Shown here piece after piece: positions 34,451-43,720 of a stretch of DNA of 48,820 nt. Location of the stretch: positions 1 to 48,820 of the forward strand of contig AQTY01000014.1 of assembly GCA_000372225.1 (NCBI GenBank), written 5' to 3'. Both the position numbers and the translations under genes were made by a program. The DNA is from Candidatus Nitromaritima sp. SCGC AAA288-L16 (GTDB lineage: Bacteria; Nitrospinota; Nitrospinia; Nitrospinales; VA-1). Under the pieces are notes generated by a model. It was not told where the DNA came from and ran no database searches. It worked only from the letters and a program-made list of their open reading frames with translations. How positions within the stretch are numbered: position 1 is the stretch's first letter; every line of letters begins with the position of its first letter.

Positions 34451-35899
34451 TTAATAGAAACCAAGCTGGGAATAAATTTCTTCCTCTAAAGAAGCCGCGT
34501 GAGGGAGAATAATTTTCATAGCAAGTCTTGCATCATGAATGAATTTTAGATTTGGAATGACAGACCGGTCAGCTAAACGGGACAATGTTTCCCTGCAAAA
34601 ATGATCTAGATCGTGAATTTTATCTAAAAGGTCCTGTGGTAAATCCTTCAGCCCGACCTCATTTTTTTCAAGAAACCTTAAGATTTCTATCAAGCTAAGT
34701 TTGATACTCACTGTTTGATCACGCAAAGCAGAGGTTACTTTTGATTCAGGTTGTTTTAAGTCGGAGTAAATTTTCTTTAATAATATCCTGAGGTGTCTGT
34801 AGAGACTTTCGTGCTGATTTTGATTGCTAAATACTTTTCCTTCGCCTCCAAACAAGATATTAAAAACTGATTCTAGTTTATAACCATTGGATCCAATAGC
34901 TGTATAGAGGATGGAAACAAACTCATCTTTAGTGAATGCTACCTTCAAATCTAGGAATATCTTATCAAGTGAACCAGTTTCACCCTTCGATATTCTAGGC
35001 TTTTCTTCATAAATCGGTTTGTTGAGATGGTTTCTCGATCCCGGAACTAGCCTTCCTCCACCTTCTTCACAACCTACTACTTCTAGTTCAGTTAGTGATT
35101 CTATAAAATCTACCAAAGAAAAAGCGGGAACATTTAGGAAATTTTTACCCATATGATAAAGAGTGCAGAGAATCTGTTTTTCAAGCCCTACGGCACAAAA
35201 CGAATCAATTTCACAAAGTTTTCTCAGGGTTGCTTCCATTGAGATAAACAGTGATCTCATTTTCAGGCGAGATAGGTGCATTGTACTTTTGTAACAAGGT
35301 TGCATTTGGAAAACGCCTTTTTCATAATCTAAAAGTTTAATGCATAAAAAATCACCCTCTTTTAGTTTGTTTTGGTGGATGATGTGAGTTATGTCCCAGC
35401 CCGTAACTAGTAGAGAGCTTTTAGCTAGAGCCCAATTATTCAATTTTATTTCATCGGGGAAGTGGACTGGGCTAGAGTATTGGTAGTAAGGAATAATATC
35501 TTCGATAAGAAATGGTAGTTTCTGTTTTGAGATTTCTTTACCCTCCAAATAAAGAAAAGTGAGATCAGATTCTTGCTTTTTGTTTGAAATAAAAGGGATG
35601 AGTCTATGCCCAGGGAAAAAAACTTTTTTATTGATTTCGAAACTATTCAAGCGAATAGATAAGGGAAGGTTCTTAATTTTTTGCAAAGCCACAGGAATAG
35701 GTAAAAAATCATTTCCAATCGTTTCAATTAAATAATTATGGGTGGATAATTTTTTCTTTAATCTGTTTAAGGTGGAGATGGGTATTTCTTGGCGCCATAT
35801 TTCTAGAATTTTTTTTTCAAAATCATCGGAAGAAAAAGAAGTGCTGGATTTAAGGATTAAGTTTTCTGCTAATTTATTAAGGGTTAACTTGGCGGGCAT
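34451..35899 (-). CDS. Protein of unknown function, 482 residues
   Basis: I do not recognise this protein. It has no signal peptide or membrane helix and is rich in Lys, Leu and Glu. The first 75 residues (SFSSDDFEKKILEIWRQEIP, then STLNRLKKKLSTHNYLIE) have the helix pattern of a winged helix. A beta-rich middle (about 80-210) contains VFFPGHRLIPF, and the rest is mainly helical. A Gly-rich spot CEEGGGRLVPG is near residue 285. It converges with miaB (22 bases apart) and stands alone. The long open frame and ordinary codon use argue for a real gene. It may be lineage-restricted; no function is proposed. Confidence 0.7.
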   Translation of the reverse strand: MPAKLTLNKLAENLILKSSTSFSSDDFEKKILEIWRQEIPISTLNRLKKKLSTHNYLIETIGNDFLPIPVALQKIKNLPLSIRLNSFEINKKVFFPGHRLIPFISNKKQESDLTFLYLEGKEISKQKLPFLIEDIIPYYQYSSPVHFPDEIKLNNWALAKSSLLVTGWDITHIIHQNKLKEGDFLCIKLLDYEKGVFQMQPCYKSTMHLSRLKMRSLFISMEATLRKLCEIDSFCAVGLEKQILCTLYHMGKNFLNVPAFSLVDFIESLTELEVVGCEEGGGRLVPGSRNHLNKPIYEEKPRISKGETGSLDKIFLDLKVAFTKDEFVSILYTAIGSNGYKLESVFNILFGGEGKVFSNQNQHESLYRHLRILLKKIYSDLKQPESKVTSALRDQTVSIKLSLIEILRFLEKNEVGLKDLPQDLLDKIHDLDHFCRETLSRLADRSVIPNLKFIHDARLAMKIILPHAASLEEEIYSQLGFY

Positions 35900-36243
35900 A
35901 GTTTTAAGAATCTCTTTACTAAGTGTTGGGGCAGTGGATGTTGGGGTAAATCAGTGACAACTAGTCAGTTTTTGTTGAAAGAAATTTCATGTCTATGAAT
36001 ATAGCTAATAGAAAAGATTTTATATGCAGGAAAAAATACTTCTTGCTGAAGAAACTAACATATATCGCTGCAAGAAGAAAGTTTTTTAGAATAAGAAAAA
36101 TATTTAAATGTTTTTGATTTATATTTTATGAGACCTGTGATACTTCTTAGTTATAATTTATAGATGGCCTGTTTTTTATCCTTTCAAGAATGAAAGAGTG
36201 AAATTACACATTATTCGAAACAGATAATCCATGGAGCATTATT
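35900..36243. other. AT-rich intergenic with a 42-codon basic reading frame
   Basis: The stretch is very AT-rich and lies between divergently oriented genes of unknown function. A frame at 35989-36117 (+) would encode a 42-residue, strongly basic peptide (start MSMNIANRKDFICRKKYF, end RKIFKCF) with about 15 Lys/Arg. Its ribosome site is weak and chance is a fair explanation in such DNA. No other gene or terminator is visible. Confidence 0.3.
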
Positions 36244-36495
36244 ATGGCACTCAATTTAGAGCCTGTTTATAGAGAAATTTTTGAAAAATTTAAGACGCGT
36301 AAAAAATTTTCAATTCGTTCAGTAGAGAAAAATATATTAATAGTTGACCAAGATGAAGAGATTTGTGGGCAAAAAGAACCACGTTCATTTGAGTTTAAAA
36401 GCCCGAGAGAATTTGAAGAGTTTGTGCGCGTAGAAAACCAGTTTGAAAAGGACATAGAGAGTCAACTTCAGGGTAATAAGATGCCTTACCGTTGA
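36244..36495 (+). CDS. Small protein of unknown function, 83 residues
   Basis: This small charged protein (MALNLEPVYREIFEKFKTRK at the start, VENQFEKDIESQLQGNK near the end) has no signal peptide or membrane helix. GGAG lies about six bases before the ATG, which supports translation. A KKFSIRSVEKNILIVDQDEE stretch looks like two short strands. I do not recognise a family. It converges with the ketosynthase gene 59 bases on. Confidence 0.55.
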   Translation: MALNLEPVYREIFEKFKTRKKFSIRSVEKNILIVDQDEEICGQKEPRSFEFKSPREFEEFVRVENQFEKDIESQLQGNKMPYR

Positions 36496-36554
36496 TTTTT
36501 CTTGAGAAGGTTTTTTTGCGCAGTGATTGTCAATTAATCAAATGCGGGGTTATT

Positions 36555-37808
36555 TTATCTCGGAAACTTTCCCAGAACGAGCGCTGAGTTTTTACTTCCA
36601 AAAGATATACAATTGCTTATAGCAATATTCAGATTTTTTTCCCGCCCCTTATTTGGGACGTAATCCAAATCACAATCTGGGTCAAGATTTTCCTGGTTAA
36701 TGGTTGGTGTTAAAAAATTGTTATACAGGGAAAGTAAAGCAACTGACACACCGAGTCCTCCTGATGCACCCTGAGGATGACCGACCATCGACTTAGTTGA
36801 GCTGACCGGAATTTTGGGGGATAGGCTGTTGAATAAGTTTTTGACCGCTAAAGTTTCTACTCTGTCGTTGACGATTGTGGAAGTTCCGTGAAAGTTAATG
36901 TAATCAACTTGGTCCTTATTTATATTGGCATCTTTAAGTGCCAAATGAATAGCACGAGTTGATTGCTTGCCGTCAGGCATAATAGCTACCCTGTGATATG
37001 CATCGCAAGTTGAGCCGTATCCAAGAACCTCGCCGTAGATTGGTGCATCACGTAGATTCGCGTGTTCTAGCTCTTCGAGAACCATCATCCAACTTCCTTC
37101 TGATAATACAAACCCCTCCCGATCAAGATTGAATGGACGAGAGCCGCGTGTCGGGTCATCATTATAATGAGTTGGGTTGACTCGCATTCGTTCGAAACCA
37201 ACCATCATTGCGGGGGTAACACATGCCTCAACACCGCCAGTTAAGACCCAGTCTTGCTGCCCGGAACGAATCGTATTAAATGAATATCCGATTGCATCTG
37301 TAGAACTAGTACATCCGTTTGAGAGTACATGGCTTCTTCCCTGAAGACCAAAATACATAGAAATTTCACTTGAAAGCATTCCAACTAACGAATTTGAAAT
37401 AGCATATGGACTAATTTTATTCTTTTGATCAGAAAAAAATATTTCAAACTGCTTTTCAGAAAAATCAAATCCAGCGCCACCTGTGCCTACGATGACACCT
37501 AGGCTTTCAAAATCATCTTCATTGAATTGGGCCAGGTCTATGGCAGAATCATGAAGCGCTTCTTTTGAAGCGGCAATTGCCAACGGTGCGGATCGGGAAA
37601 GTTTTTTAAGGTTTGTCTCTGAATAATACACTGAGGGGTCAAAATCTTGAACTTCCCCTGCTATTTGGCAAGATAAACTGGTAGGGTCAAAGCTGGAAAT
37701 ACGACGGATTCCGCTGATACCATTGCAGGTGTTTGACCAGAATTTGTTTTTACCTATTCCGTTTGGACTCATTGCACCCAAACCGGTAACCACTACTCTA
37801 CGGAGCAT
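36555..37808 (-). CDS. FabF-type beta-ketoacyl-ACP synthase, variant active site
   Basis: This 417-residue condensing enzyme has the KAS II layout with complete Cys-His-His: Cys166 in SNGCTSSTDAIGYSF, His307 in NFHGTST, and His344 in STKSMVGHPQGASGG. The residue run around the nucleophile is GCTSST, not the TACASS/TACATG of housekeeping FabF, and NFHGTST replaces NxHGTST. These changes are typical of specialised ketosynthases of secondary lipid or polyene pathways, rather than the main fatty-acid enzyme. No ACP lies beside it. It is in the same window as, but 34 kb from, the FabG/FabZ/FabI-like cassette. A link is conceivable but unproven. Confidence 0.85.
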   Translation of the reverse strand: MLRRVVVTGLGAMSPNGIGKNKFWSNTCNGISGIRRISSFDPTSLSCQIAGEVQDFDPSVYYSETNLKKLSRSAPLAIAASKEALHDSAIDLAQFNEDDFESLGVIVGTGGAGFDFSEKQFEIFFSDQKNKISPYAISNSLVGMLSSEISMYFGLQGRSHVLSNGCTSSTDAIGYSFNTIRSGQQDWVLTGGVEACVTPAMMVGFERMRVNPTHYNDDPTRGSRPFNLDREGFVLSEGSWMMVLEELEHANLRDAPIYGEVLGYGSTCDAYHRVAIMPDGKQSTRAIHLALKDANINKDQVDYINFHGTSTIVNDRVETLAVKNLFNSLSPKIPVSSTKSMVGHPQGASGGLGVSVALLSLYNNFLTPTINQENLDPDCDLDYVPNKGREKNLNIAISNCISFGSKNSALVLGKFPR

Positions 37809-37996
37809 ATGTTATTTATAGTGAAAATTAAGCTATATAATTTATGTTAACATAGTGGTCTAAAGAAGGGCAACGCTACTTCTAGACAGCCGAGTCTATG
37901 TTCCAGCTTTTTTTTGGTTTGGTAGATGGTGTGTTTTAAAATCTTTAAGTTTTTAACTCCAACCTCCTTCTGAAAAGGCTTAAACCAAAAGCTAAT

Positions 37997-39103
37997 TTGG
38001 GACCCAGAAATTTGAATACCAACCTTTCTCTAACAGATTTAACAGGACAAATGATCATCACTGGGTTTGATGGCACCTGCCTCAATTCAGAGTTGGAGGA
38101 GTTGATTGTAAATTATCGTATTGGAGGGCTCATCTTATTTGAGCGGAACTTTGAAGATCCAGATCAATTGATCCGGTTGATAAGCGATCTTCAGTCTTTA
38201 GCGATATCATGCCCGGCTTCTGTTCCATTGTTTATTTCTGTGGATCAAGAAGGAGGGAGAGTGGTCAGACTGAAAAGTCCTTTCAGTGATTTTCCACAAC
38301 CAAGTTGTCTTGGCCAGGCTCAATCTGAATCACTTGCTCATAGATTTGGGTTGGCGCTTGGACGAGAAATGAAATCAGCAGGAATAAATATGGTATATGC
38401 GCCGGTTCTTGATGTGAATACCAATCCAGCAAACCCCATAATTGGAACACGGGCCTTGAGTGATATTCCAGAGTGGGCAGGTCGAATGGGCAAAGCGGTT
38501 ATAGCTGGGATTCAGGAAGCAGGTGTTTTCCCTGTCGGAAAACATTTCCCGGGTCATGGTGATACTGACAGAGATTCACACCTTGAATTACCTTATGTCA
38601 ATCGTGATGCGGACTCACTAGAAAAAGTTGAACTAGAACCTTTTGCTCAGACTGTCAGTCACGGGTTAAAAGTGATCATGACCGCTCATGTCATATACTC
38701 AGCATGGGACGATAAACTACCAGCCACTTTTTCTCCAATTATTTTGAAAAGTATTTTACGAGAAAAGTTAGGTTTCGATGGGCTTGTTATTACTGATGAT
38801 TTGGAGATGAAAGCGGTGGAAAAAAATATTCCATTTGAATCAATTCCAAGGCTTGGGTCTATCGCAGGAGTGGATCTTTATCTTATTTGTCACGATAGAA
38901 AAAAAACTTTATCACTGCAAAATCAGATGATCCAAGATATCGAGATGGGACACATAGATAAAAAATTAATTGAACTCTCTGCACAAAGAATTATAGATTT
39001 TAAAAAACAAATACCCTCTACTTCCCATGGGAAAGAAAACCTATCTGACCTGGCAAGAGGCCATATTGAACTAATCCAAGAAATGAAATCGCACCTTCCG
39101 TAA
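37997..39103 (+). CDS. nagZ: Beta-N-acetylhexosaminidase (GH3)
   Basis: This 368-residue GH3 enzyme removes GlcNAc from anhydro-muropeptides during peptidoglycan recycling in the cytoplasm. Signatures are GKHFPGHGDTDRDSHLELP with the His/Asp acid-base pair, FISVDQEGGRVVRL, and VITDDLEMKAV with the nucleophile Asp. It is a little longer than E. coli NagZ (341). The start is uncertain: TTG at 37997 or TTG 15 bases later, since the next ATG would cut into the conserved LTDLTGQMIITGFDG. The promoter is not clear. It is followed 46 bases later by a membrane glycosyltransferase-like gene. Confidence 0.92.
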   Translation: MGPRNLNTNLSLTDLTGQMIITGFDGTCLNSELEELIVNYRIGGLILFERNFEDPDQLIRLISDLQSLAISCPASVPLFISVDQEGGRVVRLKSPFSDFPQPSCLGQAQSESLAHRFGLALGREMKSAGINMVYAPVLDVNTNPANPIIGTRALSDIPEWAGRMGKAVIAGIQEAGVFPVGKHFPGHGDTDRDSHLELPYVNRDADSLEKVELEPFAQTVSHGLKVIMTAHVIYSAWDDKLPATFSPIILKSILREKLGFDGLVITDDLEMKAVEKNIPFESIPRLGSIAGVDLYLICHDRKKTLSLQNQMIQDIEMGHIDKKLIELSAQRIIDFKKQIPSTSHGKENLSDLARGHIELIQEMKSHLP

Positions 39104-39149
39104 TGGAGACTTCCTCCATAGGGATAAAAAAAATACTCCTATTTCTTCT

Positions 39150-40790
39150 ATGAATAGTTATTCGTTAAAACCACTGTGGTTAGCTCTAATTTATTTAGTG
39201 TTAGTCGCCTATTTATATTCATTTTCTGAGTATGGCCTTAATGTATGGGACGAAGGAGGGTATGCCAATGGGACTCTTCGGACTTTAAACGGTGAGAAAG
39301 CGATGGAAGATTTTAATCCCAGTGGATATCTTTCAGGGCGCTATATCTATGGAGCAATCTTTTTTAAACTGTTTGGAGTAAGTATTCAGAGTCTTCGTAT
39401 TGGGGTGATTTTAATAACTCCAGTCATGATCTTCATGGTTTACGCAATTTCCCGCCGCATCATGCCACAGGGTTTTGCTTTTCTTACAGCGGTGTTTGTG
39501 CTTTCAGCGCCGGCAATGTATTACAATCGGTTTTTTACTTTCTTTTGTGTTCTTAATTTGTATTTATTAGTGCGTTGCGTGGAAAAAGTTCAACCCCAAC
39601 GATACTTGTATTTAGCCGGAGCCATTTTACTGAGTGGATTTTTTAAGTTCGAGGTCGCCCTGTTCTCCTTTTTATGTAGCGTTGTAGTTTTTATTATTCA
39701 GTCTTTTCTTAAAACAAAACAGCAGCACTCATTAATACAGGAATATCAATTTTCTTTTATAGGTCGAACCAAGTTCTGGATAATCATAGGATTGCTTGTT
39801 TTGGTTCTAATCCCCGCATTATCTTTTTTATTTAAAAAAGATTTCTTTAACTTAGCCGTTAGTATGGTTTTAGGGTCTTATCAGGTGTGGGGGAATCCAT
39901 TCCCTAGCCTTTTCCCATTTTTTGCGTTATGGAGTGAGTTGGGGTCGCATGAAATGTTTCAGCGGTTACTTTTTTATATTCCGGTATGGGTTTATACGGG
40001 GGTGGCATTTTTTCTTATTATAAAAATAATTAAGCAAAAAGAGGTTGAAGCTATTGACCTGTATGTGGTGTCTATTTTATTAATTGGGATTTGTGCGTAT
40101 GGACTAGTTTTGTGGCGGGCTGGATTTGATAATCTCTTGCGAACCCTTCCTCCGGCTTATATTTTATTTTGTTATATTCTTTATCTCGCTCGGGGTCGTC
40201 TGCTTTCTTTACTGGAGGTGTCGACAAAGGGATCAGGTGCTTTAGTAGTTAGTCGTAAGACGGCTGTCAATATGGTTACCGTGTTCCTTCCATTTTTATT
40301 TTTTTATGAAATGAATCTAAACCATGGCTTTTATGCGGGGACAATAGGTGCGGTGAAGCAGGAGACAGCTTTGCTGGATATGCCTAGAGTAAAAGCTTAT
40401 ACGAATCCTGCTGAAGCTGAATGGATTGAAAAAGTAGTAGATCGCATTGAGGAATATTCTGAGGCAGGTGATCCTATTCTAGCTTTACCCTTAAACCCTA
40501 TTTTTTATTTTTTGACAGACCGCATAAATCCAACAGCCTATGACTGGATTTTACCTGGAATGCTTAATGAAAAAGATGAGAAAAAAGTAATAGGGCAATT
40601 GCAAGCAAGCCCACCAAAAGTAATAGTTTTTGTAGATATCCCGATTGACGGCAAGGAAGATAGACGATTAGCTAATTATACTCCGCTTATTCATAGTTAT
40701 CTCGCTAAAAATTATGAATTTAAAGAAATGATAGGAATGTTTCAAATTCTTTTGCCAAAGTCAGAGGGTCAACAAAACCTGGGTACATAG
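39150..40790 (+). CDS. GT-C-fold membrane glycosyltransferase-like protein (GT39/ArnT type)
   Basis: This 546-residue protein has about ten hydrophobic segments. The first periplasmic loop contains NVWDEGGYANGTL, with an Asp34-Glu35 pair like the catalytic DE of polyprenyl-phosphate-sugar-dependent GT-C enzymes (ArnT, PMT). The C-terminal 130 residues after the last helix (about 400) form a soluble, presumably periplasmic domain. It would transfer a sugar from a polyprenyl-phosphate donor to lipid A or a glycan or protein at the periplasmic face. Acceptor unknown. It lies between nagZ (same strand) and an MsbA-like ABC transporter (convergent), an envelope setting. Confidence 0.7.
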   Translation: MNSYSLKPLWLALIYLVLVAYLYSFSEYGLNVWDEGGYANGTLRTLNGEKAMEDFNPSGYLSGRYIYGAIFFKLFGVSIQSLRIGVILITPVMIFMVYAISRRIMPQGFAFLTAVFVLSAPAMYYNRFFTFFCVLNLYLLVRCVEKVQPQRYLYLAGAILLSGFFKFEVALFSFLCSVVVFIIQSFLKTKQQHSLIQEYQFSFIGRTKFWIIIGLLVLVLIPALSFLFKKDFFNLAVSMVLGSYQVWGNPFPSLFPFFALWSELGSHEMFQRLLFYIPVWVYTGVAFFLIIKIIKQKEVEAIDLYVVSILLIGICAYGLVLWRAGFDNLLRTLPPAYILFCYILYLARGRLLSLLEVSTKGSGALVVSRKTAVNMVTVFLPFLFFYEMNLNHGFYAGTIGAVKQETALLDMPRVKAYTNPAEAEWIEKVVDRIEEYSEAGDPILALPLNPIFYFLTDRINPTAYDWILPGMLNEKDEKKVIGQLQASPPKVIVFVDIPIDGKEDRRLANYTPLIHSYLAKNYEFKEMIGMFQILLPKSEGQQNLGT

Positions 40791-40897
40791 AATTATAGAG
40801 GATGGGGCTAATTTTTTTAGATTTGGGTGGTTAGGATTAAGCTGAGATTGTTAGGCGGTAGGAAATAAACTGATTAATTGTGCTAAGAAAGATTGTT

Positions 40898-42646
40898 TTA
40901 AACGGAAGCTTCGCTTGGAGATTCGGCTTCGATAAGCCGCATGGTGTAAAGGTGATGGTATAAACCCTCGTTTGCCATCAATTCTTTATGTGTGCCTGAC
41001 TCGACAATCTTTCCCTTGTCCAGGACAATAATTTTGTCTGCATTGTGAACGGTGCTTAGTCTGTGGGCGATTATGAAAGTGGTGCGCCCTGCCATCAATT
41101 TTTCAAGAGCGTCTTGAATTAGCATCTCAGATTGATTATCCAGAGCCGAGGTAGCTTCATCAAGCACGAGAACCTTTGGATTTTTAAGTAAAGCACGGGC
41201 AATCGCTATTCTCTGTCGCTCTCCACCGGAAAGTTTGGTCCCTTTTTCACCAACTAAGGTGTCGTAACCATTAGAAAACTCAACTATAAACTCATGCGCA
41301 TTGGCTGATTTTGAGGCTTCTATCATTTCCGTGTCTGTAGCATCAAGTTTCCCATAAAGAATATTTTCCCGAATAGTTCCGCCAAATAATAGAGTTTCTT
41401 GAGGTACCAAGGCGACTTGACTCAGATAACTTTCTAGATCAAGGGATTTTAAGTCGTCTCCATCTATTTGAATTTTTCCAGATTGTGGATCGAAAAATCG
41501 AAGTAGTAATTGAACTGTGGTAGATTTTCCTGCGCCACTGGGTCCAATTAAGGCGACTGTTTTTCCAGGATAGATGTCAAAACTCACATTATTTAAAACA
41601 GGTGTGCCATCTTCATAACCGAAAATAATCTCATTAAAACAGACATGGCCCTTAAGAGATTTGAGTTTGACTGCATTTTCTGGGCTGTTGACCAAAGGTT
41701 TGGTATCTAAAATTTCATTAACTCTGCGCATGGCACCCAAAGTTTCTTGTAATTGGGTATATATTTTAACAAAGGTCCCGATCGGGCCTGCCATAATTAA
41801 TGCGTAAAGGAAAAAGGCGGCCAACTCTCCAGGTGTTGTGGTTCCTTGCATGACTTGTTGACCCCCGTACCAAATCAATATAGTCGAGACAAGAAAAGTA
41901 AGACCTAAGATCAATGGGCCAAATGAAGATGAGATACGTACCTTCCCAATAGATTGTTCAAACGCACTCTCTATTTCATTTTCAAATCGCTTCTTTTCGT
42001 AAGGTTCGCGAGTATAGGATTTTACAATCTTAATAGAAGAAGCAACTTCTTCAAGCACAACTAGTGCATGTGCGATTTTATCTTGTACTTTTTCTGAAAG
42101 ACTACGTAGGCGTTTCCCAAAAATACGAGCGAACAGCATCAATGGAGGTAAGACAAGAAGGATTAAACCTGTAAGCTTCCAATTGAGATAAAAAATAATA
42201 GCTAATGCTCCTAATAAGGTGATCGTTTGTCGCAAAACGGCGACAGGAATTGATACTAAGGCATTTTGAATGACAGTGATGTCACTACTCATTCTAGATA
42301 AAATTTCACCGACGCGTCTGCTTTGGAAAAATCGCAAAGAAAGAGACTGAATATGAGAAAATAGCTCAATCCTAAAATCAGCCGTAACGCGGTGTCCGAT
42401 GAAACCCAAAATATAATTGTGCGTGATTGCAAAAGCAGCTTGGAATAAAATGATAATTACTAGGTCTCGTGTCAGGCTGTTTAAAAGGTCCGAATTTTTA
42501 AGGACCACAACCGCATTGATCATATTTCTTACAATAAGAGGCAATGCCAAGCTAATCATTGACGTCAAAATAAGGCACGCAAAGGCAAAGATAATACTCT
42601 TGGTGTACGGGCGAGCATATTTCAGGATATTTGCAAACTCTTTCAT
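40898..42646 (-). CDS. msbA: ABC exporter, MsbA-like lipid flippase
   Basis: This 582-residue half-transporter is the length of MsbA. Six hydrophobic segments lie within the first 310 residues. The ATPase has Walker A GPSGAGKST, Q-loop LVPQETLLF, signature LSGGERQRIAIARAL, Walker B KVLVLDEATSALD and the H-loop FIIAHRLSTV. It would work as a homodimer; MsbA flips lipid A-core across the inner membrane. The other lipid A genes here are 32 kb away, so the LPS role is inferred from family resemblance, and another lipid or drug substrate is possible. No Shine-Dalgarno is evident before the ATG. Confidence 0.88.
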   Translation of the reverse strand: MKEFANILKYARPYTKSIIFAFACLILTSMISLALPLIVRNMINAVVVLKNSDLLNSLTRDLVIIILFQAAFAITHNYILGFIGHRVTADFRIELFSHIQSLSLRFFQSRRVGEILSRMSSDITVIQNALVSIPVAVLRQTITLLGALAIIFYLNWKLTGLILLVLPPLMLFARIFGKRLRSLSEKVQDKIAHALVVLEEVASSIKIVKSYTREPYEKKRFENEIESAFEQSIGKVRISSSFGPLILGLTFLVSTILIWYGGQQVMQGTTTPGELAAFFLYALIMAGPIGTFVKIYTQLQETLGAMRRVNEILDTKPLVNSPENAVKLKSLKGHVCFNEIIFGYEDGTPVLNNVSFDIYPGKTVALIGPSGAGKSTTVQLLLRFFDPQSGKIQIDGDDLKSLDLESYLSQVALVPQETLLFGGTIRENILYGKLDATDTEMIEASKSANAHEFIVEFSNGYDTLVGEKGTKLSGGERQRIAIARALLKNPKVLVLDEATSALDNQSEMLIQDALEKLMAGRTTFIIAHRLSTVHNADKIIVLDKGKIVESGTHKELMANEGLYHHLYTMRLIEAESPSEASV

Positions 42647-43014
42647 TTAGTCACGGAATCTTAGCTGGATCATGATTTTGAAAAATTGGAAGGTGTATAA
42701 TACCTCCTACCTAGATATTTTTCAATGATTTGTAAGCGGGGGCGTAGAGATACGTTTTAGTTGCCCAAAAGCATCCAGAGCATTTAAAAAACGAATAAAG
42801 GAAACCGTAACTATATAGAATTAAACAAAAACACCTCACTTGATTAAAATTATTAATAAAAGACTAAAGTTTTAATAAAACTAACCGCTACAGAGAATAC
42901 GGGAAGTTTTCCCACCGCTCAAAAAACGGTGGGAAAGCCAGCAAAAGCTTTTTATTGAGATTAATTGAGATTGAAAAGTGTTATTTCTTTTTAATGGTTT
43001 ATTAGGTTGATATT
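42647..43014. other. Intergenic region upstream of flaG-like gene
   Basis: 368 bases lie between the divergent msbA-like and flaG-like genes. I see no gene. The main structure is the 10-base-pair inverted repeat listed at 42908-42936. No sigma28 or sigma54 promoter for the flagellar-type gene is recognisable. Confidence 0.35.
42908..42936 (+). repeat. 10-bp perfect inverted repeat (hairpin)
   Basis: TTTCCCACCG (42908-42917) and CGGTGGGAAA (42927-42936) are perfect complements around a nine-base loop. No T-run follows directly; GCTTTTTATT comes about ten bases later. It has the shape of a terminator, but no plus-strand gene ends here. It may terminate an unseen small RNA or act in the leader of the flaG-like gene 79 bases downstream. 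Confidence 0.55.
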
Positions 43015-43398
43015 ATGGATTCTCAGGCAATAGGGCCAGTAGAAAAAAATTCAATTCAGGTAGGCCGGAAGCTTTCTTCGGAAGGAAGCAAGGCACCCTC
43101 TGGTGGATCAAGCACAGGTCAACAAAACGATACAGTCTCATTGTCACAGCGTGGACAAGCAGCAGTTAGCCAGCCACTCAAAAGTAATAATAGTGGCCAA
43201 ACGGGTTCTGAATTACGAAAAATCGATGTGACGGATAACAATCAAGTTGTTGTCAAGATTGTAGATGGTAAGACCCAAAAGGTAGTGCGCCAAATTCCAC
43301 CGGAAGAAGTAGTTAGCCTGAAACAAGCTATTCAAGAAAATTTGGATGTTTTTGTCGATGATTCCGGCGGCAACGAAAATATAGATGGGGATGTTTAA
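43015..43398 (+). CDS. flaG: FlaG-family flagellar protein
   Basis: The protein has 127 residues. The first 75 are polar, Ser/Gly/Gln-rich and probably disordered. The C-terminal part VVVKIVDGKTQKVVRQIPPE followed by EVVSLKQAIQENLDVFVDD is the FlaG domain (strand-turn-strand with VIRQIPPEE-like motif, then a helix). FlaG proteins are thought to affect flagellar filament length and usually lie near flagellin or fliD. Here no flagellar gene is adjacent, so it is an isolated member, or its neighbours were separated by the junction at 43.72 kb. An AT-rich hairpin (43398-43425, ACCAAAAA with TTTTTGGT) lies right at its stop codon and may be its terminator. Confidence 0.75.
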   Translation: MDSQAIGPVEKNSIQVGRKLSSEGSKAPSGGSSTGQQNDTVSLSQRGQAAVSQPLKSNNSGQTGSELRKIDVTDNNQVVVKIVDGKTQKVVRQIPPEEVVSLKQAIQENLDVFVDDSGGNENIDGDV

Positions 43399-43558
43399 CC
43401 AAAAAACTGTATCACTCTTTTTGGTAGATTCTCCATTATTCCATCCAAGCGATGTGGTTTGTTAACAACCACTACCTACTCAAGAAATAATGCCTACACT
43501 CAATAGTGTATAAGAATTGACGCTATTTTTGTTTGTTAGTAGAAAGTATCGTTAGTCT

Positions 43559-43720
43559 TCAGTTTTTAGGTGGGTTAAGACTTTTCATGAAGCGCGCGGT
43601 GATTTCTTCTGGAGTGTGGTGTACTCGCCCTGTCGATTTATCAAAAGAAGGTTCAACTTTGATTAAAAGAAAAGATGGCCCATCTTTTCCCATTAGTTCT
43701 TGAAACGCCTCCCTTATATG
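43559..43720 (-). pseudogene. C-terminal fragment of a ComE/AepY-type decarboxylase beta subunit
   Basis: On the minus strand an open frame of 53 codons ends in TGA at 43559-43561. It reads HIREAFQELMGKDGPSFLL, then IKVEPSFDKSTGRVHHTP, then EEITARFMKSLNPPKN. This is the normal C-terminal end (GPxxLxxKV ... R..P......RFM) of the TPP-binding subunit of sulfopyruvate/phosphonopyruvate decarboxylases. There is no N-terminal part: upstream of codon 1 the sequence turns into glyQ of the opposite strand. The incomplete beta-subunit gene at 48423 is missing just this portion. So the fragment is either a truncated inverted duplicate or the other side of a chimeric join. Confidence 0.75.
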
